Below are positions 10,957 through 19,785 of a stretch of 64,000 nucleotides of DNA, one piece after another. The stretch spans positions 62,001 to 126,000 of the forward strand of contig JAJDDI010000052.1 of NCBI GenBank assembly GCA_029260375.1, in the 5' to 3' direction. The notes under the pieces are model-generated. The model was given only the letters and a program-made list of their open reading frames with translations, searched no databases and was not told the origin of the DNA. The stretch comes from Phycisphaerales bacterium. GTDB lineage: Bacteria; Planctomycetota; Phycisphaerae; Phycisphaerales; UBA1924. The position numbers were made by a program, and so were the translations under genes. Numbering within the stretch: position 1 is the stretch's first letter; each line of letters begins with the position of its first letter.

Positions 10957-11684
10957 CAGACGCTCTCACCTTTGGCGCCCGCCAACTCGAGTTCGATCGC
11001 GCGCGGAAACAGGATGCTGTTCTCCTTGTGCACGTGCTCGTGCGTGTCACGCTCGAGCCCGGCGAGCGCATCGAGCATTGCCAGGTATGTGTTGCAAGCG
11101 CCCGCGGGCGCCACGAATCCGTCGGTGAGCTCCCGCATGCTCGCAAGGTCTTCGCCGCTGCCCTCGTGCTCCGCTTCCATCTGCCGGATCGGGTCGGCGA
11201 CGGATCCGCAGTGGGACAGCGATTGCCCCGTGCCCGAATCCAACGCACGGATCATCGGAAATAGGATCCGCTCCTCCTTGAGCATGTGAGCGCTCATATC
11301 CGAGGCGAACGAGGCGACGACATCTCGCACCCGCAGCAGCCGCGGGTCACGCTCCCCGTGGGCCGACGCGACCTTGTTGGACAGCAGCACAAGCCGCGGC
11401 AACTCGGCCCTCAGGTAGGCGTGATGCGACTGCTCGATCTTGTCGGCAAGCGCCGTGAGGCTCATCCCGGCGGGGCTTGCATCTCCATCCGTGCCACCGA
11501 GATCACATTCGCGCAACCGCTCCATGATCACCGAGAGGTCCAGCCCCTTCTCTCGGCACGCGTTTCCGAGTGGCGTCTTCCCCCCACAGCAGTAGTCGAT
11601 CCCCACCGACTCAAAGACACGAGCCCGAGCGGGGTTATCGCGGACAAGTTCTCCAACGGATTTACCATGCTTGATTGTGGACAT
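10956..11684 (-). CDS. ric: iron-sulfur cluster repair di-iron protein (RIC/ScdA/YtfE family)
   Basis: Repairs Fe-S clusters damaged by nitric oxide or oxidants. The N-terminal ScdA_N-type segment is GKSVGELVRDNP...YCCGGKTPL with the paired cysteines; the C-terminal hemerythrin-like domain has the histidine/glutamate set SHHAYL, SAHGER, SAHMLKEERILFP, EAEHEGSG and HEHVHKENSILFP. ATG 11684 is chosen because AGAAAGG lies nine bases upstream and the protein then begins MSTIKHGKSV; the frame extends 12 codons further upstream without a good start. First gene of the minus-strand operon, behind the promoter at 11731-11760. Confidence 0.92.
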   Translation of the reverse strand: MSTIKHGKSVGELVRDNPARARVFESVGIDYCCGGKTPLGNACREKGLDLSVIMERLRECDLGGTDGDASPAGMSLTALADKIEQSHHAYLRAELPRLVLLSNKVASAHGERDPRLLRVRDVVASFASDMSAHMLKEERILFPMIRALDSGTGQSLSHCGSVADPIRQMEAEHEGSGEDLASMRELTDGFVAPAGACNTYLAMLDALAGLERDTHEHVHKENSILFPRAIELELAGAKGESV

Positions 11685-11705
11685 CGTGGGGACCTTTCTG
11701 TATAC

Positions 11706-11760
11706 AAGGCATTCATGCACACTTGCTTTGATTGTACCCCCGAGATACTATCAGCGTCAA
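11706..11760 (-). promoter_or_regulatory. ric operon promoter with dyad operator over the start site
   Basis: Read on the minus strand: TTGACG (11755-11760) as -35, 18 bases, TACAAT (11731-11736) as -10. Just downstream, over the expected +1, lies the dyad AAG-GCAT-tc-ATGC-aca-CTT (11706-11724). The element fits an Rrf2-type repressor (NsrR-like sites are AT-rich dyads around an ATGC/GCAT core) and sits between ric and the divergent Rrf2 gene. Binding is inference; the promoter hexamers and dyad are visible. Confidence 0.65.
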
Positions 11761-11781
11761 AGGACAGGGAGATTTGCCGCC

Positions 11782-12252
11782 ATGAGGCTCTTTAACGACG
11801 CGACCGAGTACGCCCTTCGAGCGACGGTCTGGCTCGCGCATCAACCGCCGGGGCCTTACAAACACCAGACGATTGCGGACGCGACACGCGCGGCCCCCGG
11901 GTATCTCATCAAGGTGCTCCAGGCGCTCGCGAAGGCCGGGATCGTCTCGGCCCAGCGCGGGAGCGCGGGGGGATTCACCCTGGATCGGGACCCGGGAACA
12001 CTGAGCGTGCTCGAAGTCATCTCGGCGATCGATCCGATCGAACGGATCCGTTCTTGCCCCCTTGATCTTCCCGAGCACGCGGCGTCGCTCTGTCCGCTGC
12101 ATCAGCGCATGGACGAGTCCCTGGCGAGTCTCGAGCGCGACTTCGCCCGGACCACGATCGCGGAGCTCGCCCAACACGGGGCGTTCCCGACCAACGTCTG
12201 CAATGCGCTCTCGTCGTGCTGTAAACCCGGTTCAGGCCGTGATCTACCGTAA
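11782..12252 (+). CDS. Rrf2-family transcriptional regulator (NsrR/IscR-like)
   Basis: 156 residues. Begins MRLFNDATEYALRA as in IscR/NsrR; winged helix with recognition region around residues 28-48 (TIADATRAAPGYLIKVLQAL) and wing RGSAGGF. Cysteines at 92 and 104 and a His at 107 correspond to IscR cluster ligands, but the middle cysteine (98) is Glu98/His99, so cluster ligation must differ from E. coli IscR or NsrR. Three further cysteines lie near the C-terminus (140, 146, 147). Divergent from ric and followed by hemerythrin and nnrS genes, so an NO- or Fe-S-sensing repressor is the likely role. Confidence 0.85.
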   Translation: MRLFNDATEYALRATVWLAHQPPGPYKHQTIADATRAAPGYLIKVLQALAKAGIVSAQRGSAGGFTLDRDPGTLSVLEVISAIDPIERIRSCPLDLPEHAASLCPLHQRMDESLASLERDFARTTIAELAQHGAFPTNVCNALSSCCKPGSGRDLP

Positions 12253-12262
12253 GGGGATGGTC

Positions 12263-12802
12263 ATGAACGAACACCCGCACCCACCGATCAAGCGACACGC
12301 CGCCCTGGCTCCGCTGAGCCGCGACCACTATGTAGGGCTCGTCCACGCCCACCGGCTCATGAAAGCGGCACAGAAAGGCCGGGTCGCACGCCACAAGGCA
12401 CTCGCCGATTTCATCGACGCGTGGACCACCGAGATCGCACCACACTTCCAGGATGAGGAACGCCTCCTGCTGCCGCTGATCTCTCTGGCCGAAGACCGCC
12501 GCCGACTTCTCGAGGAACACGCCAGCATCGAGCGAGCGGTTGAGCACGCGCGGACGCTCCGCAAGAGCGTGGACCCGGACCCCGCGTCCGTATCGGACAT
12601 GGGGCGCCTGCTGGAGGGCCACATCCGCTGGGAGGAACGCGTGCTCTTCAACCGTGTGCAGGACGGGGCGAGCTCCGAGCAACTGTCGGGTCTTCAGGAA
12701 TGCACGAGCCAGGTCGAGCGCTCGCGCTCGCGCAGCGGGTCACGCTCGGGGCCACCAACGAGGACCAGCACCGGAGGGTCGCCCGCAGGTGGCAATGCGT
12801 GA
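12263..12802 (+). CDS. hemerythrin (HHE) domain protein
   Basis: About 179 residues. HHE-type sites: LSRDHYVGLVHAHRL, PHFQDEERLLLPLI, EEHASIERAV, GHIRWEERVLFNRV. The last 40 residues are a Ser/Arg-rich low-complexity tail. ATG 12263 is preferred over 12257 because AAGGGG is then six bases upstream. It follows the regulator stop by ten bases and its own stop overlaps the GTG of the nnrS gene, so it is the second gene of a regulator-hemerythrin-nnrS operon. Probable O2/NO binding protein. Confidence 0.83.
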   Translation: MNEHPHPPIKRHAALAPLSRDHYVGLVHAHRLMKAAQKGRVARHKALADFIDAWTTEIAPHFQDEERLLLPLISLAEDRRRLLEEHASIERAVEHARTLRKSVDPDPASVSDMGRLLEGHIRWEERVLFNRVQDGASSEQLSGLQECTSQVERSRSRSGSRSGPPTRTSTGGSPAGGNA

Positions 12803-14457
12803 GCGGCCTTCGGAACAATCCCGGGATGTTGCCGCCCGGTTGCTTTCGAGCCACCCCTCAGACGCGGGCCATTCTGAATCGCTATGGGCTCCGCGTGGCC
12901 ACCTGCCCGCCCGAGACCGACGCCCGCTTCGCGCGAGTTCATTGTGTCGCGCCGCAGAACCTGACCGGGCAGATCCGGGCGATATCCGACCACCCCGGAA
13001 GCCGCGATCGCGCCCGTCGTCAGCCCGATGGTGATCCGCGCCCCCGTCTCACCGATGCCATCTACCGCCCGTTCTTCCTCGCGGGCATGGCGGTCGTGCT
13101 GACCGCCGGCGCCGCCTGGGGTGTTCTGCTGCTCTGGAAGATCGGGGCCGCGGGCTCCTTTACGGGTGTTCGCGTGCGGGAGGTCAATGCGCACGGTCAA
13201 GCACAGGTGATGGGCTGGGTTGGCTTGTTTATTATGGGATTCGCGTACCAGGCCTTTCCACGTATGTGGCGGGTCGGCCTGCCGGCCCCGAGATTGGCGC
13301 TCGCCGTGTGGCTGGCGACGCTCTTGGGGATCGCATCACGCAGCACCGCGATGCTGTTCGGGGCGGATCCCTGGGCGCCGCCGGTGCACACCGCCGGGGT
13401 CGTGATTCAGGTCGGATCGGTCGGAGTATTCGTCACGCAGATCTCGCTCGCGTTCCGCCGAAGCCGCCAACCCCTCAAGCCGTATGTCGGGTTCATCTTC
13501 GCCGCGATGGCGTTCATGCTGATACAGGCGATCTACAGCGGATGGCACAGCGCCATGCTCATGAGCGCCGCCGACCGGGATTCGCTGCTGGCACAGATCG
13601 GGACTTTTCAGGCCCCGCTACGCGATCTTCAGATTCACGGCATGGCGATGCTCATGATCTTCGGTGTCGCTCTGCGCATGTTCCCGGTGTTCTTCGGGGT
13701 CCCCGAGGTGAGCGATCGGCGGGGCTGGTGGGCGCTCGCCATCCTGATCGCAGGCGTCGTCCTCGAGATCGCCGTGTTCCTGGCTTTCCGGCTCACCGGC
13801 GTTCAGTCTATCGCTGCGGGGATGTTGCTGCCCTGGCTCGCGCTACCGATCGGCGCCGGCTTGCTCGTTGTGCCGTGGCGGTTGTGGCGACCAATCCCCG
13901 AGCCCTGGGATCGTAACCGCAGCGGGAAGTTCGTCCGAGTCGCGTTCGCGTGGCTCTTCGTTTCCCTGACGATGCTGCTGCTGTTGCCTCTCTACCAGAT
14001 CATCAGCGGGCTGCCATTCAGCCACGCGTACCACGGGGCCGTCCGCCACGCGATCACGGTGGGGTTCGTCTCGATGATGATCGTGGGCATGAGCTCGAAG
14101 GTTGTGCCGACGCTGCGCGACATCGATCGTGAGAGACTGCCCGCGCTGTGGACGCCCTTCGTGCTCATCAACGCCGGATGCCTGCTGCGGGTTTTCTTGC
14201 AGATCCTGACCGATTGGCACGCGGGAGCCTTCCTGCTGGTGGGGATCAGCGGTCTGCTGGAGTGGTTGGGGTTGGCCGTCTGGGCCGCACACCTCTCCGC
14301 GGTCATGCTGGGCATCGGTCGATACAGGCCCGGAGCGCCGGGGCACGCGGGATCTGCGCCGAGCCCCAGCGTGTGCGCTTGTTCATCGTCCATCCCCGCG
14401 ACAGCCCGCGCCGACCTCGAACACCTCAACCAGTCCACGGCCGGGGCTCGAGCATGA
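12799..14457 (+). CDS. nnrS: NnrS-family membrane protein with N-terminal extension
   Basis: Heme- and copper-containing polytopic membrane protein linked to NO tolerance. Residues after about 85 carry the family pattern: IYRPFFLAG, REVNAHGQAQVMGWVGLFIMGFAYQAFPRMW, LQIHGMAMLMIFGVALRMFPVFFG, AVRHAITVGFVSMMIVGMSSKVVPTL, with about 12 hydrophobic helices. The cytoplasmic N-terminal part (TPQTRAILNRYGLRVATCPPE) resembles the short ScdA_N/DUF542-type segment, though it lacks the CC pair. The GTG at 12799 overlaps the previous stop (GTGA) and has AGGTGG upstream; ATG 12826 is an alternative. The stop overlaps the next ATG. Confidence 0.85.
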   Translation: MSGLRNNPGMLPPGCFRATPQTRAILNRYGLRVATCPPETDARFARVHCVAPQNLTGQIRAISDHPGSRDRARRQPDGDPRPRLTDAIYRPFFLAGMAVVLTAGAAWGVLLLWKIGAAGSFTGVRVREVNAHGQAQVMGWVGLFIMGFAYQAFPRMWRVGLPAPRLALAVWLATLLGIASRSTAMLFGADPWAPPVHTAGVVIQVGSVGVFVTQISLAFRRSRQPLKPYVGFIFAAMAFMLIQAIYSGWHSAMLMSAADRDSLLAQIGTFQAPLRDLQIHGMAMLMIFGVALRMFPVFFGVPEVSDRRGWWALAILIAGVVLEIAVFLAFRLTGVQSIAAGMLLPWLALPIGAGLLVVPWRLWRPIPEPWDRNRSGKFVRVAFAWLFVSLTMLLLLPLYQIISGLPFSHAYHGAVRHAITVGFVSMMIVGMSSKVVPTLRDIDRERLPALWTPFVLINAGCLLRVFLQILTDWHAGAFLLVGISGLLEWLGLAVWAAHLSAVMLGIGRYRPGAPGHAGSAPSPSVCACSSSIPATARADLEHLNQSTAGARA

Positions 14458-16589
14458 ATCGCCGCGCCGAAGACCCCGGCCCGAGGCGAGTCCCGCTTCC
14501 CCAGGTGAAGCCCCCGAGCTCCGAACCACCACGGCGCAACCGCTTCGCGCGCCGCCGGGCCGCAACTCTCCTGGGCGTCCACGTCCTGGCCGCCGCCCAC
14601 ATCGCGCACTGGCGTATCAGCGGCAAGACTCTCGCGCCGCTCGAGTTCAACGAGGTGATGCATACGCTGGAGCTGGGAATCGTTACCGCCGGGTTCACGT
14701 TGATGGCACTCGCGGTTCTCTCCGTCGGGGTGTTCGGTCGTTTCTTCTGCTCTTGGGGATGCCATATATTGGCGCTTCAGGACCTGTCCGCCTGGGTGCT
14801 GGCGAAGCTTCGGATCCGTGCCAAAGCCGTGCGATCGCGGGTTCTCTTGCTCGTTGCCCCGGGCGCGATGCTTTATATGTTTGTCTGGCCACAGGTGAGC
14901 CGGATCGCAGAAGGCCGGGCGATGCCCGCCTTCCACCTTCGCGATGACGCGGGCGGCTGGGCGTCGTTTGTCACCGACGACTTCTGGCGAAACCTCCCCG
15001 ATCCGCTCGTCGCCCTCATCACCTTTGGTGTGTGCGGGTTCGCGATCGTGTACGTCCTCGGGACTCGCTCCTTCTGCCTCTACGCCTGCCCGTACGGTGT
15101 CATCTTTGGGATCATGGACCGCCTGGCCCCCGGACGCATCAAAGTCGATCCGGACAAGTGCACGAGTTGCGGCGTATGCACGGGGGTCTGCGAGTCCCAC
15201 GTCCGCGTCCATTCAGAGATTGCGCTCCACGGCTCGGTCGTGGATCCTGCCTGTCTGAAGGATCTTGACTGTGTGAGCGCCTGCCCTGAGCAAGCGCTGT
15301 CTTTCGGCTGGACCCGCCCGTCTCTCCTTCGTTCTCTGCGCCCGGGCCGACGGAACCTCCCATACGACTTCACGCTATTCGAAGACATGCTCATGGCGGC
15401 GGTATTCCTCGGGTCCCTCGCGGTTTTCCGCGGACTCTACGGGGCAGTTCCGTTTCTTCTAACGCTTGCAATCGGCGGTATTCTTGCCTACCTCTCGGTA
15501 CTGGCGCTGCGCCTGCCTCGCAATCAGAATGTCCGGTTCAACCAGTTTCAACTCAAGCTCAAGGGTCGCATCACTCGCGCGGGCGTGGTGTTCGGTGTCT
15601 TGGCTATCGGCGCTGGCGGGTTCGTGGGGCACTCGGCGTTTATCAGATATCACGAGTTGATGGGCCAGCATGCGCTCGACAGAGCAACAACGCTCTACCA
15701 ACGTGGTGACGACGCCGATAGAGTTGAACGGCTCGCCCGTGAAGCCCGCCGGCATCTCGAGTTGTGCGAGCGGTGGGGCCTGATAACCGCTCCTGGGCAT
15801 CACACTCGCATGGCTTCGGCGTGTTGGGCGAGCGGTGACATCGGGGCCGCAGAATCAAGCTGGCGTTTCGCGTACGAGCGATTCCCTGAGAACTACGACG
15901 CCCGGCTCGACCTCGCTGCCTCGTTCATGCGCCGAGGTAGAGCGGACCTGGCGTCGTCCGTGCTGCACGAGGTGACACAAGCAAGAGAGCATTCTACGAA
16001 GGACCGGGCGCGTTTCGCGCACTACCGGGGTTCCGCGTGGATGAGTCTGGGGGCGATCGCTGTTGCAGAGAATGACCCGGCCTCGGCGGCGGCCGCCTTC
16101 GAGGCGGCGAGCCGCGAGCAACCTCGCGATGGAGCGCCGCTCCTCGCCCTGGGTGAACTCCGGATGATGTCCGCCGATATCGAGGGCGCCGCGGAATGCC
16201 TCAGAGCCGTGGTTGACATCGATCCCCACAACTCGCAGGTGCTCGTGAACCTCGGCCTCCTTGAAGCCCGCCTCGGGAGCCCCCAGGATGCTGCTCGCCT
16301 GTTTCGCCAGGCCGCGGAGCTGACCCGGGACAATCCTGCCATCTGGACCGATCTGGGGGCGATGCTCCGAGACCTTGGTGAGCGCCATGAGGCCGAGCAG
16401 TTCTTTGAAGCCGCCCTACTGGCCGACCCGGACTTCGTATCGGCGCACCGTCAGCTGGGACGCCTGCTCTCTGAGATCGGGCACGGCGATGAGGGCGCCG
16501 AACATCTCCATCGTGCGGCGGCGTTGGAGGGCTCGCTGTCGCCGAGCAATCGCGAATCACCTGTCGGAGCGGCGCCGTCGGGGCCGTAG
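14454..16589 (+). CDS. polytopic 4Fe-4S polyferredoxin (NapH/NosR-like) fused to TPR domain
   Basis: 711 residues. Membrane part with two NapH/NosR-type motifs, C99-S-W-G-C103 and C208-L-Y-A-C212-P; then a ferredoxin-like pair of clusters: C236-x2-C239-x2-C242-x3-C246 and the incomplete-looking C267-x5-C273-x3-C277-P. Two more hydrophobic segments follow near 310-345 and one near 385. From about residue 405 to 690 there are TPR-like helix pairs. Family knowledge: NapH/NosR proteins move electrons from quinol or flavoprotein to nitrogen-oxide reductases. ATGA overlap with nnrS marks one transcription unit. The TPR fusion suggests a scaffold for a partner; the partner is not in the window. Confidence 0.8.
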   Translation: MNRRAEDPGPRRVPLPQVKPPSSEPPRRNRFARRRAATLLGVHVLAAAHIAHWRISGKTLAPLEFNEVMHTLELGIVTAGFTLMALAVLSVGVFGRFFCSWGCHILALQDLSAWVLAKLRIRAKAVRSRVLLLVAPGAMLYMFVWPQVSRIAEGRAMPAFHLRDDAGGWASFVTDDFWRNLPDPLVALITFGVCGFAIVYVLGTRSFCLYACPYGVIFGIMDRLAPGRIKVDPDKCTSCGVCTGVCESHVRVHSEIALHGSVVDPACLKDLDCVSACPEQALSFGWTRPSLLRSLRPGRRNLPYDFTLFEDMLMAAVFLGSLAVFRGLYGAVPFLLTLAIGGILAYLSVLALRLPRNQNVRFNQFQLKLKGRITRAGVVFGVLAIGAGGFVGHSAFIRYHELMGQHALDRATTLYQRGDDADRVERLAREARRHLELCERWGLITAPGHHTRMASACWASGDIGAAESSWRFAYERFPENYDARLDLAASFMRRGRADLASSVLHEVTQAREHSTKDRARFAHYRGSAWMSLGAIAVAENDPASAAAAFEAASREQPRDGAPLLALGELRMMSADIEGAAECLRAVVDIDPHNSQVLVNLGLLEARLGSPQDAARLFRQAAELTRDNPAIWTDLGAMLRDLGERHEAEQFFEAALLADPDFVSAHRQLGRLLSEIGHGDEGAEHLHRAAALEGSLSPSNRESPVGAAPSGP

Positions 16590-16704
16590 GTCACCGCGGG
16601 TTTCGAGCGCCGGCCGCGAGCATGCTTTCAAGGATCCTCTGGAGCACGTGGCTTCGAACGGGCTCGGAACTGAACGCAGTTAGACATACCAGGAGCAAGA
16701 ATCG

Positions 16705-18180
16705 GTGAAACAACTCCACAACTCGGATCGCCGCCCAGTCATCATTCAGGGCGGCATGGGCGTGGGCGTCTCGGGCTGGCGTTTGGCCAGGGCGGTCTCG
16801 ACCGTGGGTCAGCTCGGGGTGATCTCCGGCACGGCCATCGACGTCGTCATGGTTCGGCGCCTCCAGTCGGGTGACATCGGTGGGCACATGCGCCGGGCTC
16901 TCGAGAACTTCCCCATTCCCGGTGTCGCGGCCAGGATTCTCAAACGGTACTTCGTGCCCGGCGGAAAGCCCGCTCACGTGCCGTTCAAGTCCAAGCCCTT
17001 GCCTTCGGAGGCCCCGTCCCAGACGGCCGTCGAGCTCTTGGTCGCGAGCAACTTCGCCGAAGTCTTCCTCGCCAGAGAAGGGCACGATTCGCCGGTGGGC
17101 ATCAACCTGCTCGAGAAGATTCAGGCGCCCACGCTTCCCTCGCTCTACGGCGCCATGCTCGCCGGCGTGGCGGTGGTGCTGATGGGCGCGGGTATCCCCC
17201 GCGCGATCCCGGGCGCGCTCGATCGCCTCTCCAGGGGCGAGCCGGTGGAGCTCGTGCTGGATGTCCACGGCGCCGACCCTGACGACAAGTTCATCACCCG
17301 CTTCGATCCCGCGACAGTTTGGCCCGAGGGCATCGCGAGCCCAACGGGCTTGCGCAGACCTGATTTTTTTGCGATCGTCTCATCCGCGACGTTGGCAAGC
17401 ATGCTGGCGAAGAAATCGAGTGGCCGGGTAGACGGATTCATCATCGAGGGGCCGACGGCCGGGGGACACAACGCCCCACCACGCGGGCCGATGCAACTCA
17501 GCGCTGAGGGTGAACCGATATACGGCGAACGAGATCTCCCCAAGCTGGATGCCATCCGGGCGATCGGGCTCCCATTCTGGCTCGCGGGCTCGTTCACCAG
17601 CGCGGAGCGAGTCGCCGAGGCGATCGCTCTGGGCGCAACGGGCGTGCAGGTCGGAACCGCGTTTGCCTACTGCGAGGAGTCAGGACTGGACCCTGGGCTC
17701 AAAGACCAGGTGCTCTCGCTCAGCCGCGCGGGGATGGCACGTATCTTCACCGACCCGGTGGCCTCACCCACAGGCTTCCCCTTCAAAGTGGCGCCGCTGG
17801 CTGGAACTATCGCCGACCCCGCGACACCACCGCGGACCGCACGGATCTGCGACCTCGGCTACCTCCGCCATGCGTACAAGAAGCCCGACGGGACGCTGGG
17901 GTGGCGCTGTCCCGCCGAGCCCGTGAAGGACTACGTCGCCAAGGGCGGCAATGAGGCAGATACGAACGGCCGCCAGTGTTTGTGCAACGGTCTGATGGCC
18001 AATATCGGTCTGGGCCAGCTCCGAGGCGCCAACGGCGAGCAGGCCGAGTTGCCGCTGGTGACCTCTGGCGATGACGTCGCCGATATTGCCAGGTTCTTGA
18101 GTCCGTCCGCCACGTCGTACACGGCATCGCAGGTCGTGGATGAACTCTTGAAAGGTGTCGCCGGGAATACCGTGGCCTAA
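16705..18180 (+). CDS. nitronate monooxygenase-like FMN TIM-barrel protein
   Basis: 491 residues. FMN-dependent oxidoreductases of this family oxidise nitronates. N-terminal IIQGGMGVGVSGWRLA, SGTAIDVVM, the loop EGPTAGGHNAP containing the family's catalytic-type histidine, WLAGSFTSAERVAEAIALGATGVQVGTAFAY near the FMN phosphate site, and a C-terminal region with several cysteines (ICDLGYL, WRCPAEP, QCLCNGL). Longer than the classical 320-350-residue NMO, matching the long bacterial subgroup. GTG start with AGGAG about nine bases upstream. Placed after NO-response genes, so detoxification of nitro compounds is plausible; the substrate is unproven. Confidence 0.82.
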   Translation: MKQLHNSDRRPVIIQGGMGVGVSGWRLARAVSTVGQLGVISGTAIDVVMVRRLQSGDIGGHMRRALENFPIPGVAARILKRYFVPGGKPAHVPFKSKPLPSEAPSQTAVELLVASNFAEVFLAREGHDSPVGINLLEKIQAPTLPSLYGAMLAGVAVVLMGAGIPRAIPGALDRLSRGEPVELVLDVHGADPDDKFITRFDPATVWPEGIASPTGLRRPDFFAIVSSATLASMLAKKSSGRVDGFIIEGPTAGGHNAPPRGPMQLSAEGEPIYGERDLPKLDAIRAIGLPFWLAGSFTSAERVAEAIALGATGVQVGTAFAYCEESGLDPGLKDQVLSLSRAGMARIFTDPVASPTGFPFKVAPLAGTIADPATPPRTARICDLGYLRHAYKKPDGTLGWRCPAEPVKDYVAKGGNEADTNGRQCLCNGLMANIGLGQLRGANGEQAELPLVTSGDDVADIARFLSPSATSYTASQVVDELLKGVAGNTVA

Positions 18181-18567
18181 CTGCGCGGAGGCCGGATTCC
18201 TTGTCCAGCCTGAGCGAGAGTAGCCGGAAGAGTTCGAGAGATGATCGTCCGTTCCGACATCGCCGCCGCGGCCTCAAACGCTCGCTTGCCCGCGACCCCG
18301 GCGCCAGACGCAGCGACGACGCGGCCGACACCGATCACCCAAACGAACGCCCGCGGTACCGGTGCGCCCTGTGTGCTCATGGGGCATGCTGAATAGATTG
18401 GCGCCGAGGGCGCTGTCGATCTCAAAGGACAGGGAGCCGTCGTCCCGGCGCCGCACCCACTCTCCGCGACAGTCTCGGGATTGACGGGACCATCAAGGCG
18501 TGCTGAAGTTGGTGTCGATCGCGCTCGCGGGTGTTCAAGTGTAGCGAAGCGCGCTAAGATTCACGCC
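18181..18567. other. 387-bp intergenic region, possible gene remnant
   Basis: No convincing gene. On the minus strand 18350-18470 a short frame reads GEWVRRRDDGSLSFEID before losing protein character, which may be the debris of a small gene. The last part upstream of the adaptor gene must hold its promoter; I see no clear hexamers. Confidence 0.3.
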
Positions 18568-19785
18568 ATGAGCAATCCGACGAAAGCTCCCGATTCCGAG
18601 ATGAACGAACAGCCTGCCCGGTGGTGGCGACGCCACGCGCGGCGGGCACGGCTGGTGGTACAGCTCGTCGTTGTGCTCGCCGTAGCTGCGGCGGGTACAT
18701 GGTGGGCGATGCTCTCGCCGGTGACGGTCACAACACACCAGGTCGCCATCGGAACGGTCAATGCTGAGGTGTTGGGCACCGGAACGCTTGAGGCTCGGGT
18801 CGGCGCGACAGTCGGCCCGAAGATGGCTGGCCTGATCGCACGGGTGACGGCGGATCAGGGGGATCGGGTCAAGGCGGGTGACACGCTCATCTACCTCGAG
18901 GATGCCGACTACAAGCAACAGGTGGGTGTCGCCGAAGCGGATGTGGCGGCCGCGGCCGCAGCGATCGACAGACTGAGGGCCGAGCAGCAACGGGCCGAGG
19001 CAGTGCGTTCACAAGCGGCCTTGACCCACCAGCGGCAGGAGCAGGCCGCCGCCGCCAATGCCTCCTCACAGCAGGAACTCGCCAAGACCGCCGAAGCGTT
19101 GGCCATCGCCGATGCGGAACTGGCGCGTGCCGTGGCGGCGCTCGTCGAGGGGCAGAGGGCGCTGACAACAGCCGAGCGTTTGCTCGACTACCAGCGGGTC
19201 CGCCTGCACGACACCACCATTGAGGCGCCGTTCGATGCGTTGGTGGTGCGGCGTGACCGCGACGCCGGGGATGTTGTGACGGCGGGTTCGTCGGTGCTGC
19301 GCCTCGCCTCGCTTGATGAGATGTGGATTACGGCGTGGGTGGATGAGACAGAGCTCTCTCGCCTCGCCGAGGGGCAGCCCGCTCGTGTGGTCTTTCGGTC
19401 CGAGCCTGAGGTCGAGTACCGCGGCGTCGTGGCGCGCCTTGGGCGGGAGGCCGACCGCGAGACTCGCGAGATCGTCGTGGATGTGCGCGTCGATCGGCTG
19501 CCCGACACCTGGGCACTCGGGCAGCGGGCCGAGGTATATATCGGCGTGGATCGGAGAGAGGATGTAACTGTTCTCCCTGCGGGCCTCGTGCTACAGCGCA
19601 ACGGCAGGACCGGCGTCTTGGTGAACGATGATGGCAAGGCTCGCTGGCGAGCGGTTGACGTGGGCTTGCATGGGCGTGATGAGGTAGAAATCACGAGCGG
19701 GCTTGCGCCCGGTGAGATCGTCGTGAGCCCGGCCGCGTCAGGCAGCGGGAAACTCCGAGAAGGGCGGAGGATCGCCACGAAATGA
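18568..19785 (+). CDS. HlyD/RND-type periplasmic adaptor of an ABC exporter
   Basis: 405 residues: short cytoplasmic start, one membrane anchor (about residues 27-50), biotinyl-lipoyl-like half motifs (GPKMAGLIARV ... GDRVKAGDTLIYLED and TTIEAPFDALVV), a long Ala/Glu/Gln-rich coiled coil (about 115-215), and a beta-barrel part (DEMWITAWVDE, AEVYIGVDR). Start ATG 18568 begins MSNPTKAP; an upstream extension of the frame has no protein character. The stop overlaps the permease start (ATGA). Membrane-fusion subunit that links the inner-membrane pump to the outer envelope; the cargo is unknown. Confidence 0.88.
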   Translation: MSNPTKAPDSEMNEQPARWWRRHARRARLVVQLVVVLAVAAAGTWWAMLSPVTVTTHQVAIGTVNAEVLGTGTLEARVGATVGPKMAGLIARVTADQGDRVKAGDTLIYLEDADYKQQVGVAEADVAAAAAAIDRLRAEQQRAEAVRSQAALTHQRQEQAAAANASSQQELAKTAEALAIADAELARAVAALVEGQRALTTAERLLDYQRVRLHDTTIEAPFDALVVRRDRDAGDVVTAGSSVLRLASLDEMWITAWVDETELSRLAEGQPARVVFRSEPEVEYRGVVARLGREADRETREIVVDVRVDRLPDTWALGQRAEVYIGVDRREDVTVLPAGLVLQRNGRTGVLVNDDGKARWRAVDVGLHGRDEVEITSGLAPGEIVVSPAASGSGKLREGRRIATK

